A stretch of 64,000 nucleotides of DNA, from NCBI GenBank assembly GCA_030323885.1, contig CM059194.1, forward strand, positions 11,394,963-11,458,962, read 5' to 3'. The position numbers and the translations under genes were made by a program. The DNA comes from Branchipolynoe longqiensis (lineage: Eukaryota > Annelida > Polychaeta > Phyllodocida > Polynoidae). Below the pieces are notes generated by a model that was given only the letters and a program-made list of their open reading frames with translations, did no database searches and was not told the DNA's origin. Positions 55,401 through 63,906 of this stretch are shown in pieces (position 1 is the first letter of the stretch; each line of letters begins with the position of its first letter).

Positions 55401-55740
55401 AGTACATGCCCAAGTACAGCCCTGAAGCAAGAAACCGGAACTAACTTTACGGCAGCTGCGTCTCCCCCCCCCCCCACCCACCCACCCTTCAATTCCATCG
55501 AGTGTGTCCTCTCAGAATCACATGGCATATACCCATAATTCCTGTCACATCCTGGAGTAAGTAATTGGTGCCAATACACCCAGCCAAAGAGAGTCACGTC
55601 AGTGCACACACACAACCTGTGTGGCTGAAACTTCCAGGAAATCACCCACCCACTCACCCACCCACCTACCCGCCTTGTCCAGCCTTCTTTTCTTCACGCC
55701 TGGAGGAGGGCCGGGGCTGGCCCTGGGACGCAGACGGTAG

Positions 55741-55827
55741 CCACTTCCGGTTCCGGTAACTGCTTCCGGTACCGGCGTCACCGTGGAGTACGTGTTGGTG
55801 CAGACGGTGGGGGAGAGTGACAGGGTG
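55741..55827 (+). other. open GC-rich leader of exon B (5' UTR or additional coding)
   Basis: In the frame of exon B the sequence is open from 55741, immediately after an in-frame TAG at 55738, and reads ...VEYVLVQTVGESDRV with G/C-ending codons like true coding sequence. It contains no ATG before 55828. A weak acceptor TAG| at 55739-55740 would begin an exon here in phase 0, which does not match exon A. So this is either 5' UTR of first exon B, or coding that joins an unseen upstream phase-0 exon. Confidence 0.35.
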
Positions 55828-55903
55828 ATGCGCATCCCTGGTCTGGAGGATGTGTACGCCGACACACTGCTCCCCTCTCCGCACACCGAGACCAGCCTTC
55901 AGG
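55828..55903 (+). CDS. HNF4: HNF4-type receptor, putative alternative first coding exon B
   Basis: From ATG at 55828 the exon encodes a peptide beginning MRIPGLEDVYADTL and ending HTETSLQ, then a donor AGG|GTATGG after 55903. Like exon A it ends in phase 1 with a lone G, so joining to exon C at 62945 gives GAG and continues the frame. No AG in the open segment upstream would accept exon A in phase 1 (the candidates give phase 0 or 2), which makes A and B alternatives and not consecutive exons. The acidic, Leu/Tyr/Ser-rich composition fits an AF-1 segment. The vertebrate HNF4A P1 isoform also starts with Met-Arg, which may be coincidence. It lies about 7 kb upstream of exon C. The donor is moderate, and the start depends on whether the open leader from 55741 is translated. 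Confidence 0.5.
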
Positions 55904-56022
55904 GTATGGAGCAAGGTTTGAGTCAATTTACAGCGGAATTAAATATTTCCGCGAATTCGCGGAAAATCGCAAATTCCCGGATTTCTGTGATTACATTTTT
56001 ATTTTTTACCGATTAACGTTAA

Positions 56023-56137
56023 AGTTGCATGATCAGATGGTTTTCAGTTTCTGTCATTTTCTTGGATAAATATATTAAGTTGAGCGTTATAATATATATA
56101 AAGTTGAGCGTTATAATCTACTTTAATGCCAGGTTTT
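56023..56137 (+). mobile_element. MITE T9, left part only
   Basis: TTAA at 56019-56022, AGTTGCATGATCAGATGG, with a small internal tandem AAGTTGAGCGTTATAAT. Then switches to the SINE-A alternative tail (GGTACATTAGTTGATTAAGC, about 56141-56165). Confidence 0.75.
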
Positions 56138-56297
56138 TGGTGGTACATTAGTTGATTAAGCTGAGGAAATCCGACCAATAATTCCCAGATTACATATGAG
56201 CTTGTCTCAAAAGGTGATAACTCTTTTTGTTGTTGTCCATTTTAATAATTGACACAAAACAGCACAGAAATGGTTACACTGAAAACACAAGGACATT

Positions 56298-57042
56298 TGA
56301 AGAGTTCAGGCGCAAAACCCTGCAAATGCCGATCTAAAAATTGGCTTTAAATATTTCAAATTTACATGAAAGTAATTTTAATTCACCCTAAATCCACATT
56401 GGTTGTGAAGAACTGGTTATAGAGCAATGACCAAAAAATATGAATATACAAAAATTACTTTTTTGAAGGTATGATTCTGTAGTGGTCTGCACTGACCTCT
56501 CAGGCAAGTAACCACATAGACAGGTAGGCGTGGGGAGTGTGTTGATACCAGGGAGCCTAGGTGGTGTAATGGTTAGCACACTGGCCCAGAATGCAAAGAG
56601 ATGTGGGTTTGAGTCCCGCTCTAGGCGTGATATTTTCCATTTTCATCACCCCCATGACACTGGTTGCCGTGATCAGGATCCTGTACAAGCTTTGCGCTGT
56701 ATGGTTGTTGAACCTACCCTGTGTATGTATGTGTTAGTGCATTGCCTGTATGTATGTAATTGTAAGCATTACAAGATTTACAATTCCAGGGGGACGAGTG
56801 TAGTGGTCTGCACTGACCTCTCAGGCAAGTAACCACATAGACAGATAGGCGTGGGGAGTGTGTTGATACCAGGGAGCCTAGGTGGTGTAATGGTTAGCAC
56901 ACTGGCCCGGAATCCAAAGAGATGTGGGTTCGAGTCCCGCTCTAGGCGCGATATTTCCCATTTTCATCACCCCCATGACAATTCCAATGTTCATCTCAAT
57001 CTTTTAAATGGTGTTTACTGGGTTTTGCGCCTGAACTGTCCA
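56298..57042. mobile_element. MITE D3, carrying a SINE-B tandem
   Basis: TGAAGAGTTCAGGCGCAAAA at left, TTTTGCGCCTGAACTGTCCA at right. The middle 56484-56982 is SINE-B. Confidence 0.8.
56484..56982 (+). mobile_element. SINE-B, 1.6-unit tandem
   Basis: GTGGTCTGCACTGACCTCTC at about 56484 and 56803 (period 319), each followed by the tRNA-like part GCCTAGGTGGTGTAATGGTT ... GAGTCCCGCTCTAGGC. One full body between the two heads; the second stops at TTTCATCACCCCCATGACA. Same start and stop as the copy at 26073-26575. Confidence 0.85.
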
Positions 57043-57765
57043 TTTGCTTCAAATCAATATGTATTCTATTGGGATTATGAAACACCATGTAAAAAACAAA
57101 TCAGTTTATCCTAAGCAAATGCATAAGTAGATAGTATGTTGATCATTACTATTGACAAAATGTTGTCCCATATTGCTTAGCACCTTTTGAGACAGTCTCA
57201 TATATCTTATGTTTGATTAGATGTTTAGTAAAGGTCAATTGCCCCTACACAATCGTCGTTTCTTAAAGAAAAAGTGTGGAGTTAGGTCGAGCCCATTTAC
57301 AGATGGGGGTGTAAGGTTGAGAGGTCAATCCAGATTATTATAGGCGATAATGAGACTATGACAATAGATATATACACATATATATTATGCATTCAACCAT
57401 GGTAAAGCTAAATTACATTGTTTCCAGCACACAATCTCAGACTGAGGTAGTCTAGATTGTTTAAGAAGCTAGTTTTTGTTTGTTGTTGTTCTTTTTAATT
57501 AGAGGGATAACATCGATGGCAATGATCTGTTTCGTTGGTATATTTGATCGAACTAATGCAAGCTGAGTTTGCATTTGTTCACTTCAGTCTAGTGCATCCT
57601 GGATTTTCATAAACAAGGGAAAGGGAAAGCCCATGGTGAATTTTGACTTGATTGTTTTAAAGCAACAAATATGTATTCGATATCAGGTACATAGGTTAGC
57701 ATACTCCATCTGAAGTGACCAGTATGGAAGAATATCTGAATTGAAGGATTGATTATAGCTTACCA
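57043..57765. other. no gene recognised
   Basis: AT-rich unique sequence without convincing exons. Confidence 0.4.
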
Positions 57766-57769
57766 AGTG

Positions 57770-58078
57770 TGGTGGCCGAATGGGTAGAGTGTGGGCCTCG
57801 CGTCGGGAGTTTGGTTCCCGGTCGAGTCAAACCAATGACTTATAAAATTGATATTTGTCGCTTCCTAGCCTGCCACTCGGCATTAATAGGATAGGCCAGG
57901 GGCTGGTTCGCTCAGTGTCAGGATAATGTGGCTGAGTGGGATATCAGGTCATGGTGCTGGCAGCATGATTTCCCAGTAGGGCAGCACTATGTAGTCAACA
58001 TGGGTTCGCACTTTCACAAGATGGTATCCATCCTGACATGACCTTAAAGTTGCCAGGATGTAAAACAACAACCAACAA
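57770..58078 (+). mobile_element. SINE-A copy
   Basis: GTGGTGGCCGAATGGGTAGAG head (GTGGGCCTCGCG variant), body, tail GCCAGGATGTAAAACAACAA. Confidence 0.85.
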
Positions 58079-58445
58079 ACCAATTGATTATAGCTTAATA
58101 CAGCGAGGACTACAAAGAAATGCCACCTACCTACCACGTGGTTTTCCACTCGATAACTGGTTGAGAATCAAGATAGGACATGTGGTTAATGTGTTTATGG
58201 CTATACTATATAGATATAAATCCTGCTACAATACCTCTAATTCTTACAGATTATTTGACAAAATAGGAAGCCTATGCGATGATTTTTAAGTTATATTTGG
58301 ATTCCATTTAGATTTTATAACTTAGATATGAGTTCACTTCAGTTCTATATAACCAGAAGCATGTAATATGGCACCATATTATTATTGGTTGTCTTCCCCA
58401 AGGGGGTGATCATCGAGTCAAGACACCTGTGTTACATTAAATTAA

Positions 58446-58794
58446 AGCTGCATAGTACGATGCAGCATGACATTTTTTTTTAAACCCACACATTTATCTT
58501 GAATTGATTCTACATATCTAACTTAGATACTGATATACTTATTAAGCACTTGTTGCCACATAGAAGGGAATAGTGAGGCAATTTAATCAAATATATTACT
58601 GCATAGCCTATGGTGTCAGGGTTTTGGTGTGATTGCCAAAATTAATTATACCCTTCTGAATTTCAAATATCTCAAAACTTAACCATTTAGAATAAAAGTT
58701 ACTTCAAACTAAAGAAAGCTAGATCATAACACTCAATGTAATGTGTTAATCTCAGAAAAATGACAGAAGCTCAAAACTAGCGGACTATGCAACT
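58446..58794 (-). mobile_element. MITE T10
   Basis: AGCTGCATAGTACGATGC to CGGACTATGCAACT; TTAA at 58442-58445 and 58795-58798. Confidence 0.85.
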
Positions 58795-58799
58795 TTAAA

Positions 58800-59023
58800 G
58801 TTCATACTTATACAATCTAGATTGTTATAACAAATCAGCAATTCATATTCTTTTTACAGAGAATCAGATATATTGTGAAGCTGATCCATTCATAATAGCT
58901 GAGTGTTAAAAATAGATCTGTTCCCAATTGTAATCAGAATTTAGCCTTTAATCTTTGTTCACTCACTAAGTGACTAAGTCCAGGTCCTCACAGTGACCTT
59001 GTTTAAAGCCCGCCCAACACTAA
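58800..59023. other. no gene recognised
   Basis: Short unique stretch between T10 and G3. Confidence 0.4.
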
Positions 59024-59580
59024 ATCCCTGTTCACACATGGGTCTTAAGTCACCTCAACTAGTTCACCTCATCTAATCCACCTCATGAAACAGTCTACAT
59101 GAGACAAACTAGTTGAGTCGACTTAGCCCTAATTCGCCTCAGCGGAGTGTTCACACGCGCGTTCTGAGTCGACTTAGATGGGGTGAACTAGTGGAGCACA
59201 TGCACGATCTGAGTCGACTTAGATCTTGAAGATTTATACTGCCTATCATGGATAAGTCTGAATAGGCTTGTTTTCACCATTAGACAGTTTGTCGATAGAA
59301 AGCCCAAGCCTACACTTTTACCGACCCAGGGGATTTTTAACCTCCCACACCACATAGACATGGTATGAGAGCAACTGCCCTTTGATGACACTGTAAGTTA
59401 TACACAGCGGTGGAAATCCAAATTGGCAGAGGTGGCGGCACGGGGAATCGAACCACCAACCTTCAGATTAGGCGTCCGACCTAGAAAAAAGTCAGACACT
59501 CTAACCACTCCGCCACAGAGAACACCACGAGATGAGGCGAACTAGTGGACGCGATGTAAGGTCCATGTGTGAATGGGGCT
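59024..59580. mobile_element. MITE G3, carrying SINE-C copy 3
   Basis: ATCCCTGTTCACACATGGG at left, CCATGTGTGAATGGGGCT at right; flanks TAA / TAG. Internal words CTAGTTCACCTCATC and GAGTCGACTTAGA. Confidence 0.8.
59240..59526 (-). mobile_element. SINE-C copy 3, inserted in G3
   Basis: Complete copy on the minus strand, head TTCTCTGTGGCGGAGTGGTT, B box GGTGGTTCGATTCCCC, tail at left (TAAGTCTGAATAGGCTTG). Confidence 0.85.
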
Positions 59581-59654
59581 TAGGCCTCCCTCGCACTGTC
59601 CAAAGCCTGACTGTGGGTCGAGCGTTGATCATCCTGATTAAAAGTTTCTATTAA

Positions 59655-59985
59655 AGTTGCATTGTCCGATGGTTTTGAGTTTCTCTCATTTTCTGAGTGA
59701 TAAATATATTAAATTGATTGTTATTTTGAGGTAACTTATATTTTAAATGAGTAACTTTTGAAATATTTGAAGTGCAAACATGCCAAATTAATTTTGACAA
59801 GCATGCCAACATTGTGAAATTGTAGGCTTATGCAGGAACAGGTTATATTAAATTGACTCGGTGTTCCCTTCTATGCGGCAACAAATGCTTAATAAGTGCA
59901 TCAGTATCTAAGTTAGATGTGTAGAATCGAATCTCGGTAAGTGCTTTGGATTTGAAAAGTTGATGCTTCATCGGACTATGCAGCT
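59655..59985 (+). mobile_element. MITE T11
   Basis: AGTTGCATTGTCCGATGG to CGGACTATGCAGCT; TTAA 59651-59654 and 59986-59989. Confidence 0.85.
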
Positions 59986-60009
59986 TTAAGTAACGAATGG
60001 GTCCTCCAT

Positions 60010-60720
60010 GATATGACAGGATCGGTTTGTGGAATAATGGTTTCTACTCGTGATATAATGGGTTGAACCTGTCTTTTAATGAGTACTGCGATGACTTAAT
60101 GGGTCCAGTTTGTGATATAATAGGTATTATATGATATAATGGGTCCTGCTCGTGATATAATATAGGTATTCTATGATATAATGGGTCATGCTCGTGATAT
60201 AATATAGATATTCTATAATATAATGGGTCCTGTTCGTGATATAATATAGGTATTCTATGATATAATGAGTCCTGCTTGTGATATAATATAGGTATTCTAT
60301 GATATATTGATTCCTGCTCGTGACATAATATAGGTATTCTATGATATAATGGGTCATGCTCGTGATATAATATAGATATTCTATAATATAATGGGTCCTG
60401 TTCGTGATATAATATAGGTATTCTATGATATATTGATTCCTGCTCGTGACATAATATAGGTATTCTATGATATAATGAGTCCTGCTCGTGATATAAACGG
60501 GCATCTGTGAGTCCGTGATGTAATGGGTATTGATTGTGATATAAACGGATCTCCCTGAGTGGTCCATGATATAATAGCCTTTCCATGATATAATGGGTTT
60601 TCCATGATATATAATGGGTTTTCCGTGATATAATGGGCTTTCCATGATATAATGGGTTTTCCATTATATAATAGGACCTGCTCGTCACATACTGGGTTTT
60701 CCAAAATATAACGGGGGACT
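60010..60720. repeat. 42-bp minisatellite (GATATAATGGGTCCTGCTCG)
   Basis: Units with GATATAATGGGTC, CTGCTCGTGATATAATATAG and GTATTCTAT, period 42 near 60141, 60183, 60225. A shorter TCCATGATATAATGGGTTT variant follows at 60575-60665. The 214-residue Tyr/His/Ile frame on the minus strand is an artefact. Confidence 0.95.
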
Positions 60721-61010
60721 GATCATCATGGGTATGATTGGTTCTCCATGTTATGATAATAGATTCTACTCAGAATTAATTGGACCTCCGAAAAATAAGT
60801 CGTGCTTGTGATCTAATGGGTGTTCCGTAATATAATGGTTTCCAAAGGATAATACATTAAGAATCGATTGTCGATATCAACCCCACTATGAACCACATAT
60901 TGGAATTTAATTTGCACTATAAAGCCCCTGTCCCCTATTAATTGATTCAATCAGAGTAATCGGCTAGTATGCGGCGGGCTTAATGATATTCATAATATTT
61001 ATAATGATCT
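60721..61010. other. degenerate continuation of the 42-bp repeat, then unique sequence
   Basis: CTAATGGGTGTTCCGTAATA at 60816 still shows the repeat words; nothing else identifiable. Confidence 0.5.
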
Positions 61011-61782
61011 ATGTGATAGGTTAGCTCTGTGTCAGGATAATGTGACGCAGTGGGATATCAAGTCATAAGCCGTGTTCACACGGGCAAAATGTGAGGCGAA
61101 TCAGACAAATCGAACCAGGTGAGTCGAATTAGGCGCCCGTTCACACGGGCAGTACTTGGGGCCGGAAATCGATATCTGCGCATGAGCAAGCCCAGCGTGA
61201 CCAGCGCCAGTCTTCGATTAGGCAACGTCACCACTAGAGAGTGCGTTCGACCTAGATAAGTATTTAATGAATCTTATTTGTTTGGAACGATCAAAACTTC
61301 TGCTGGGCAGTGAAACCCTAAAAATAAATGATGAACAAAATATCTGTGCATAGATAGCGGTTTCATTAATTAAATTATGTAATATGCGCTTTTGATCGAC
61401 CGGAAAGTCAACAAACTAAGGTCTCGACTGCGCATGCGCGCTACGTCCTTAATCCGCATCAAATAAGTCAGATGCGTTCACACGGGCGATATAAGTCGAA
61501 TCATATAATTCGCTTCATATAAACCACCTCCTTAGGTGGTTTATAAATTCCGGATTATATGATTCAAATCAGCCCTAAATCGACTCAGATGCGCGTTCAC
61601 ACGCCAAATGTGAGCCGAACTAGGCAAGTCGATTCATATGATTCGAATTAACTGCCCCGTGTGAACAGGGCTATAGTCCTGATGGCCTGATTTCAGAGTG
61701 GGGCATCGACACTATTAAATTGCAATGAGTGCGCATTGTCACGAGTCGCTACCTGTCCTGTAAAACTCCAACCAACAAACAA
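61011..61782 (+). mobile_element. SINE-A copy split by MITE G4
   Basis: GTTAGCTCTGTGTCAGGATA ... GGGATATCAAGTCATA, then G4, then ATAGTCCTGATGGCCTGATT and the tail TGTAAAACTCCAACCAACAA. Confidence 0.85.
61068..61672. mobile_element. MITE G4 (ATA target duplication)
   Basis: AGCCGTGTTCACACGGGC to GCCCCGTGTGAACAGGGCT; ATA at 61065-61067 and 61673-61675. About 85 percent like G1 over most of its length. Confidence 0.9.
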
Positions 61783-62335
61783 TGATGTATGTAATATGAA
61801 ACAAGGTGCACTGCAATGTATGTAATGCTTAACCAGGTATCGCCTGTCCAAAGATGGGATGAAATTATATTAAGAAGAGCATCGTTGAGTTGTAAAGATT
61901 GATATACAATCTTGAGCCTACCTACTGACCTCCCCTCACAGAACCCGCCCCCCCCCCCCTCGCACACACACACACCATGGCATCTCCCAGAACCGCGATA
62001 ACGCCGAACTGGGACAGGTCACGTGACACTCCAAGGGAGTGATTGGTTTTAATAATTCCCTTAATCCGTCGCCACTCACTATCTCCGTGCTCCTTCGTTA
62101 CCTTTGTTAACTTTTTTTCCATTTTTTTTCAACTGTTCTAGATTATTTCAAGAGCGTCATCGATAAGCTGAAATAGATTGTGTTCGCTTAGTGCTGATAG
62201 CTACTGGGAACGTGTACGTGGGACACTGAGTTCATGGCTATCTATTAATGAGTGATTGGATTGCTTTTTAGCAACCCATGTCCCTCCAATATATATGTAA
62301 ATATATGTGTGTTATGTAACTGGCATCTGGACAGA
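61783..62335. other. no gene recognised
   Basis: Unique sequence with a C run at 61950-61960 and ACACACACAC next to it. Confidence 0.4.
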
Positions 62336-62424
62336 GAGATATCCAACCAGTGGTTCAATACTGGTTCATCAAAGTATGTGGTATGTCTTGTCCTGTCTGT
62401 GGGAAACTGCATATAAAAGACCCC
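62336..62424 (+). mobile_element. SINE-W central fragment
   Basis: AGATATCCAACCAGTGGTTC, TACTGGTTCATCAAAG and CTGCATATAAAAGACCCCTT, i.e. the SINE-W body in plus orientation without head. Confidence 0.75.
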
Positions 62425-62664
62425 TTGTGGATGGCCGAATGAGTTAGAGAGTCCATCTCCCGTGTTTGGTAGATCGTCGGGTGGTGGGTTTGAGTCAAAC
62501 GAATGACTTAACAATTTATACTTGTCGCTTCCTAGCTTGATACTTGTCACTTCCTAGCCAGGCACTCGGCATTATTAGGATAGGGCAAGGAGCATTGAAT
62601 GAGGAAAAGCAATAGTCCACGATTGAACTTTCCCCTGCTTAAGCAACTAATGTACCAACAAAAA
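62425..62664 (+). mobile_element. SINE-A with alternative 3' tail
   Basis: GGATGGCCGAATGAGTTAGA head, body to GATAGGGCAAGGAGCATTGA, then TTTCCCCTGCTTAAGCAACT and AATGTACCAACAAAAATA. It joins the SINE-W fragment directly and lies 280 bp upstream of exon C. Confidence 0.85.
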
Positions 62665-62944
62665 TATTACAATTTGGAGAACAAGTGCAATATTGAATGT
62701 CTCACCAGCTGAAGGGCAGTTGGCAGTATAGTCGCACACGTTGTTCGGTGCAGTTTCACGCACTGCGGCCAGCGATTGGCTAATAAACTGATAATTAAAA
62801 ACAATGTTTGGAAGACACAGGAAAGCCAATATAACAGGAAGCAATAATAATAAACAAATAATAATGAATATTCCGCCATTATATATATGAATAATTCATT
62901 ATTTACGCTATAATGCATGGTTTGACTTTTCGCTCGGCTTCCAG

Positions 62945-63101
62945 AGGCGTCTTCGGACATGAACTTGTCGGCTGTGCAGGGTCTGCAGCAGGTGCCCCTG
63001 TCCGTGCCGCCATGTTCCTCTACGCCGGTCAGTCCCAGTGTGCAGGTGATGAGCCAGTTCTGCGCGATCTGCGGCGACAGGGCGACGGGCAAGCACTATG
63101 G
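62945..63101 (+). CDS. HNF4: HNF4-type nuclear receptor, exon with A/B end and start of DNA-binding domain
   Basis: The acceptor TTTTCGCTCGGCTTCCAG precedes 62945 and the donor GG|GTAAGTCTC follows 63101. The exon begins in phase 1 and ends in phase 2. It encodes EASSDMNLSAVQG, then a Gln/Val/Pro/Ser linker, then MSQFCAICGDRATGKHYG. The last segment is the HNF4 (NR2A) version of zinc finger 1: the first two zinc-binding cysteines are the codons at 63061 and 63070, and GDRATGKHYG separates HNF4 from RXR (GDRSSGKHYG) and COUP-TF (GDKSSGKHYG). SDMNL resembles the vertebrate GTNLN stretch just before the DBD. The remaining two cysteines and the P-box must be in the next exon, beyond the window. 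The protein is expected to be nuclear and DNA-binding. The intron position after KHYG seems usual for this subfamily, from memory. Confidence 0.93.
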
Positions 63102-63102
63102 G

Positions 63103-63514
63103 TAAGTCTCTCATTCTTCTTCTTCTTCTTGGTTGTCCATCGGTGGTGACACCGACAGCAACTCATTTGTTGTGAACTTGTTGATGACTGATGAGTCCAA
63201 TTTGTGCTTGAAATGTGCAGTGGCACGTTGGAATTGTGTTCGGCAGCTGCTGTCAGAGTATCTGGTAGATGGAGGAGACAATCTTTTCTCTGCTGGCACT
63301 TTTGTTTAGCTTGAGATATACGATCAGTTTCAAACTGTGTTGTGCCTTTGCGAATAGAAGCATGCCATGAACTCCTGTCCCTGGCCACTATTTTCCAGGT
63401 TGTAGTGTTGACATTACATTTCTTCCGGTTGTATTTAAGGCAGTCCTTGAACCGTTTCTTCTGACCACCTTGATTGCTTTTAGTAGAAGAGAGCTTTTGG
63501 TATTCTATCCTCAT
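63103..63514 (-). pseudogene. non-LTR retrotransposon (LINE) C-terminal fragment
   Basis: Read on the minus strand, the peptide contains GGQKKRFKDCLKYNRKKC, then NTTTWKIVARDRSSWHASI and FETDRISQAKQKCQQRK. I recognise this order (GGQ-x-KRFKD, W--LA-DR--WR, F---R) as the region after the reverse transcriptase domain of animal non-LTR retrotransposons, close to the 3' end of ORF2. A Cys/His-rich stretch follows and the frame runs into a (GAA)n simple tail at about 63112-63132, as expected for a LINE 3' end. There is no reverse transcriptase core, so it is a 5'-truncated dead copy. Its tail begins only about 10 bp after the exon C splice donor, an unusually tight insertion. It has no role in the receptor protein. 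Confidence 0.7.
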
Positions 63515-63805
63515 CCATATGTATTAAGTACCTGATATTATGATGGAACAGAATTGACCTGCTTTGCTATTATCTCTTCAAACCTCCTCTAGCCTTGTTC
63601 AATAGTTATTGGTAATTGGGTGCTGGAGGTTGGTCTGTGGCCTGGAGGGCTGGAGGTCTGCCCCCAAACAGCCCCACTCCTCTCCTTCCCTCCAGGTGGC
63701 ACCTCTGTGCCTCTCGTATAATCGGATCTTATTTTTTTATAGCTTTTGCTAAATTTGTTGTTATTGCTTAATTCGATCATTATAATCTACTTGCATCTAT
63801 TATGG
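63515..63805. other. intron sequence, nothing recognised
   Basis: Contains CTGGAGGTTGGTCTG / CTGGAGGGCTGGAGGTCTG short repetition; no exon with splice sites for the rest of the DBD. Confidence 0.5.
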
Positions 63806-63807
63806 AG

Positions 63808-63906
63808 TACTATAAAGCCGCCATGAGTGTGCAATGTCACAAGTCGGTACCCGTCCTGATATTACCTTAAATGTTGCCAGGACGCAAAACTCCAACAACC
63901 AACAAC
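63808..63906 (+). mobile_element. SINE-A 3' fragment
   Basis: ACTATAAAGCCGCCATGAGT to GCAAAACTCCAACAACCAAC. Another piece (GTGACTGAGTGGTATAACCC) is at the window edge. Confidence 0.8.

Noticed and set aside
10945..55903. Exon A and exon B as consecutive exons of one transcript
   Set aside because: Exon A ends in phase 1 and every AG in the open part of exon B would start it in phase 0 or 2.
60044..60688. 214-residue Tyr/His/Ile-rich frame, or a CRISPR-like array of regular repeats
   Set aside because: 42-bp repeats are contiguous with no unique spacers, and the organism is a eukaryote; minisatellite only.
60600..60720. Hairpin or regulatory role for TCCATGATATAATGGG units
   Set aside because: They are a shortened variant of the neighbouring 42-bp minisatellite.
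63185..63215. Hammerhead-like CTGATGAGTCC motif
   Set aside because: No matching stem II and no GAAAC core in the right place; it lies within the LINE fragment.
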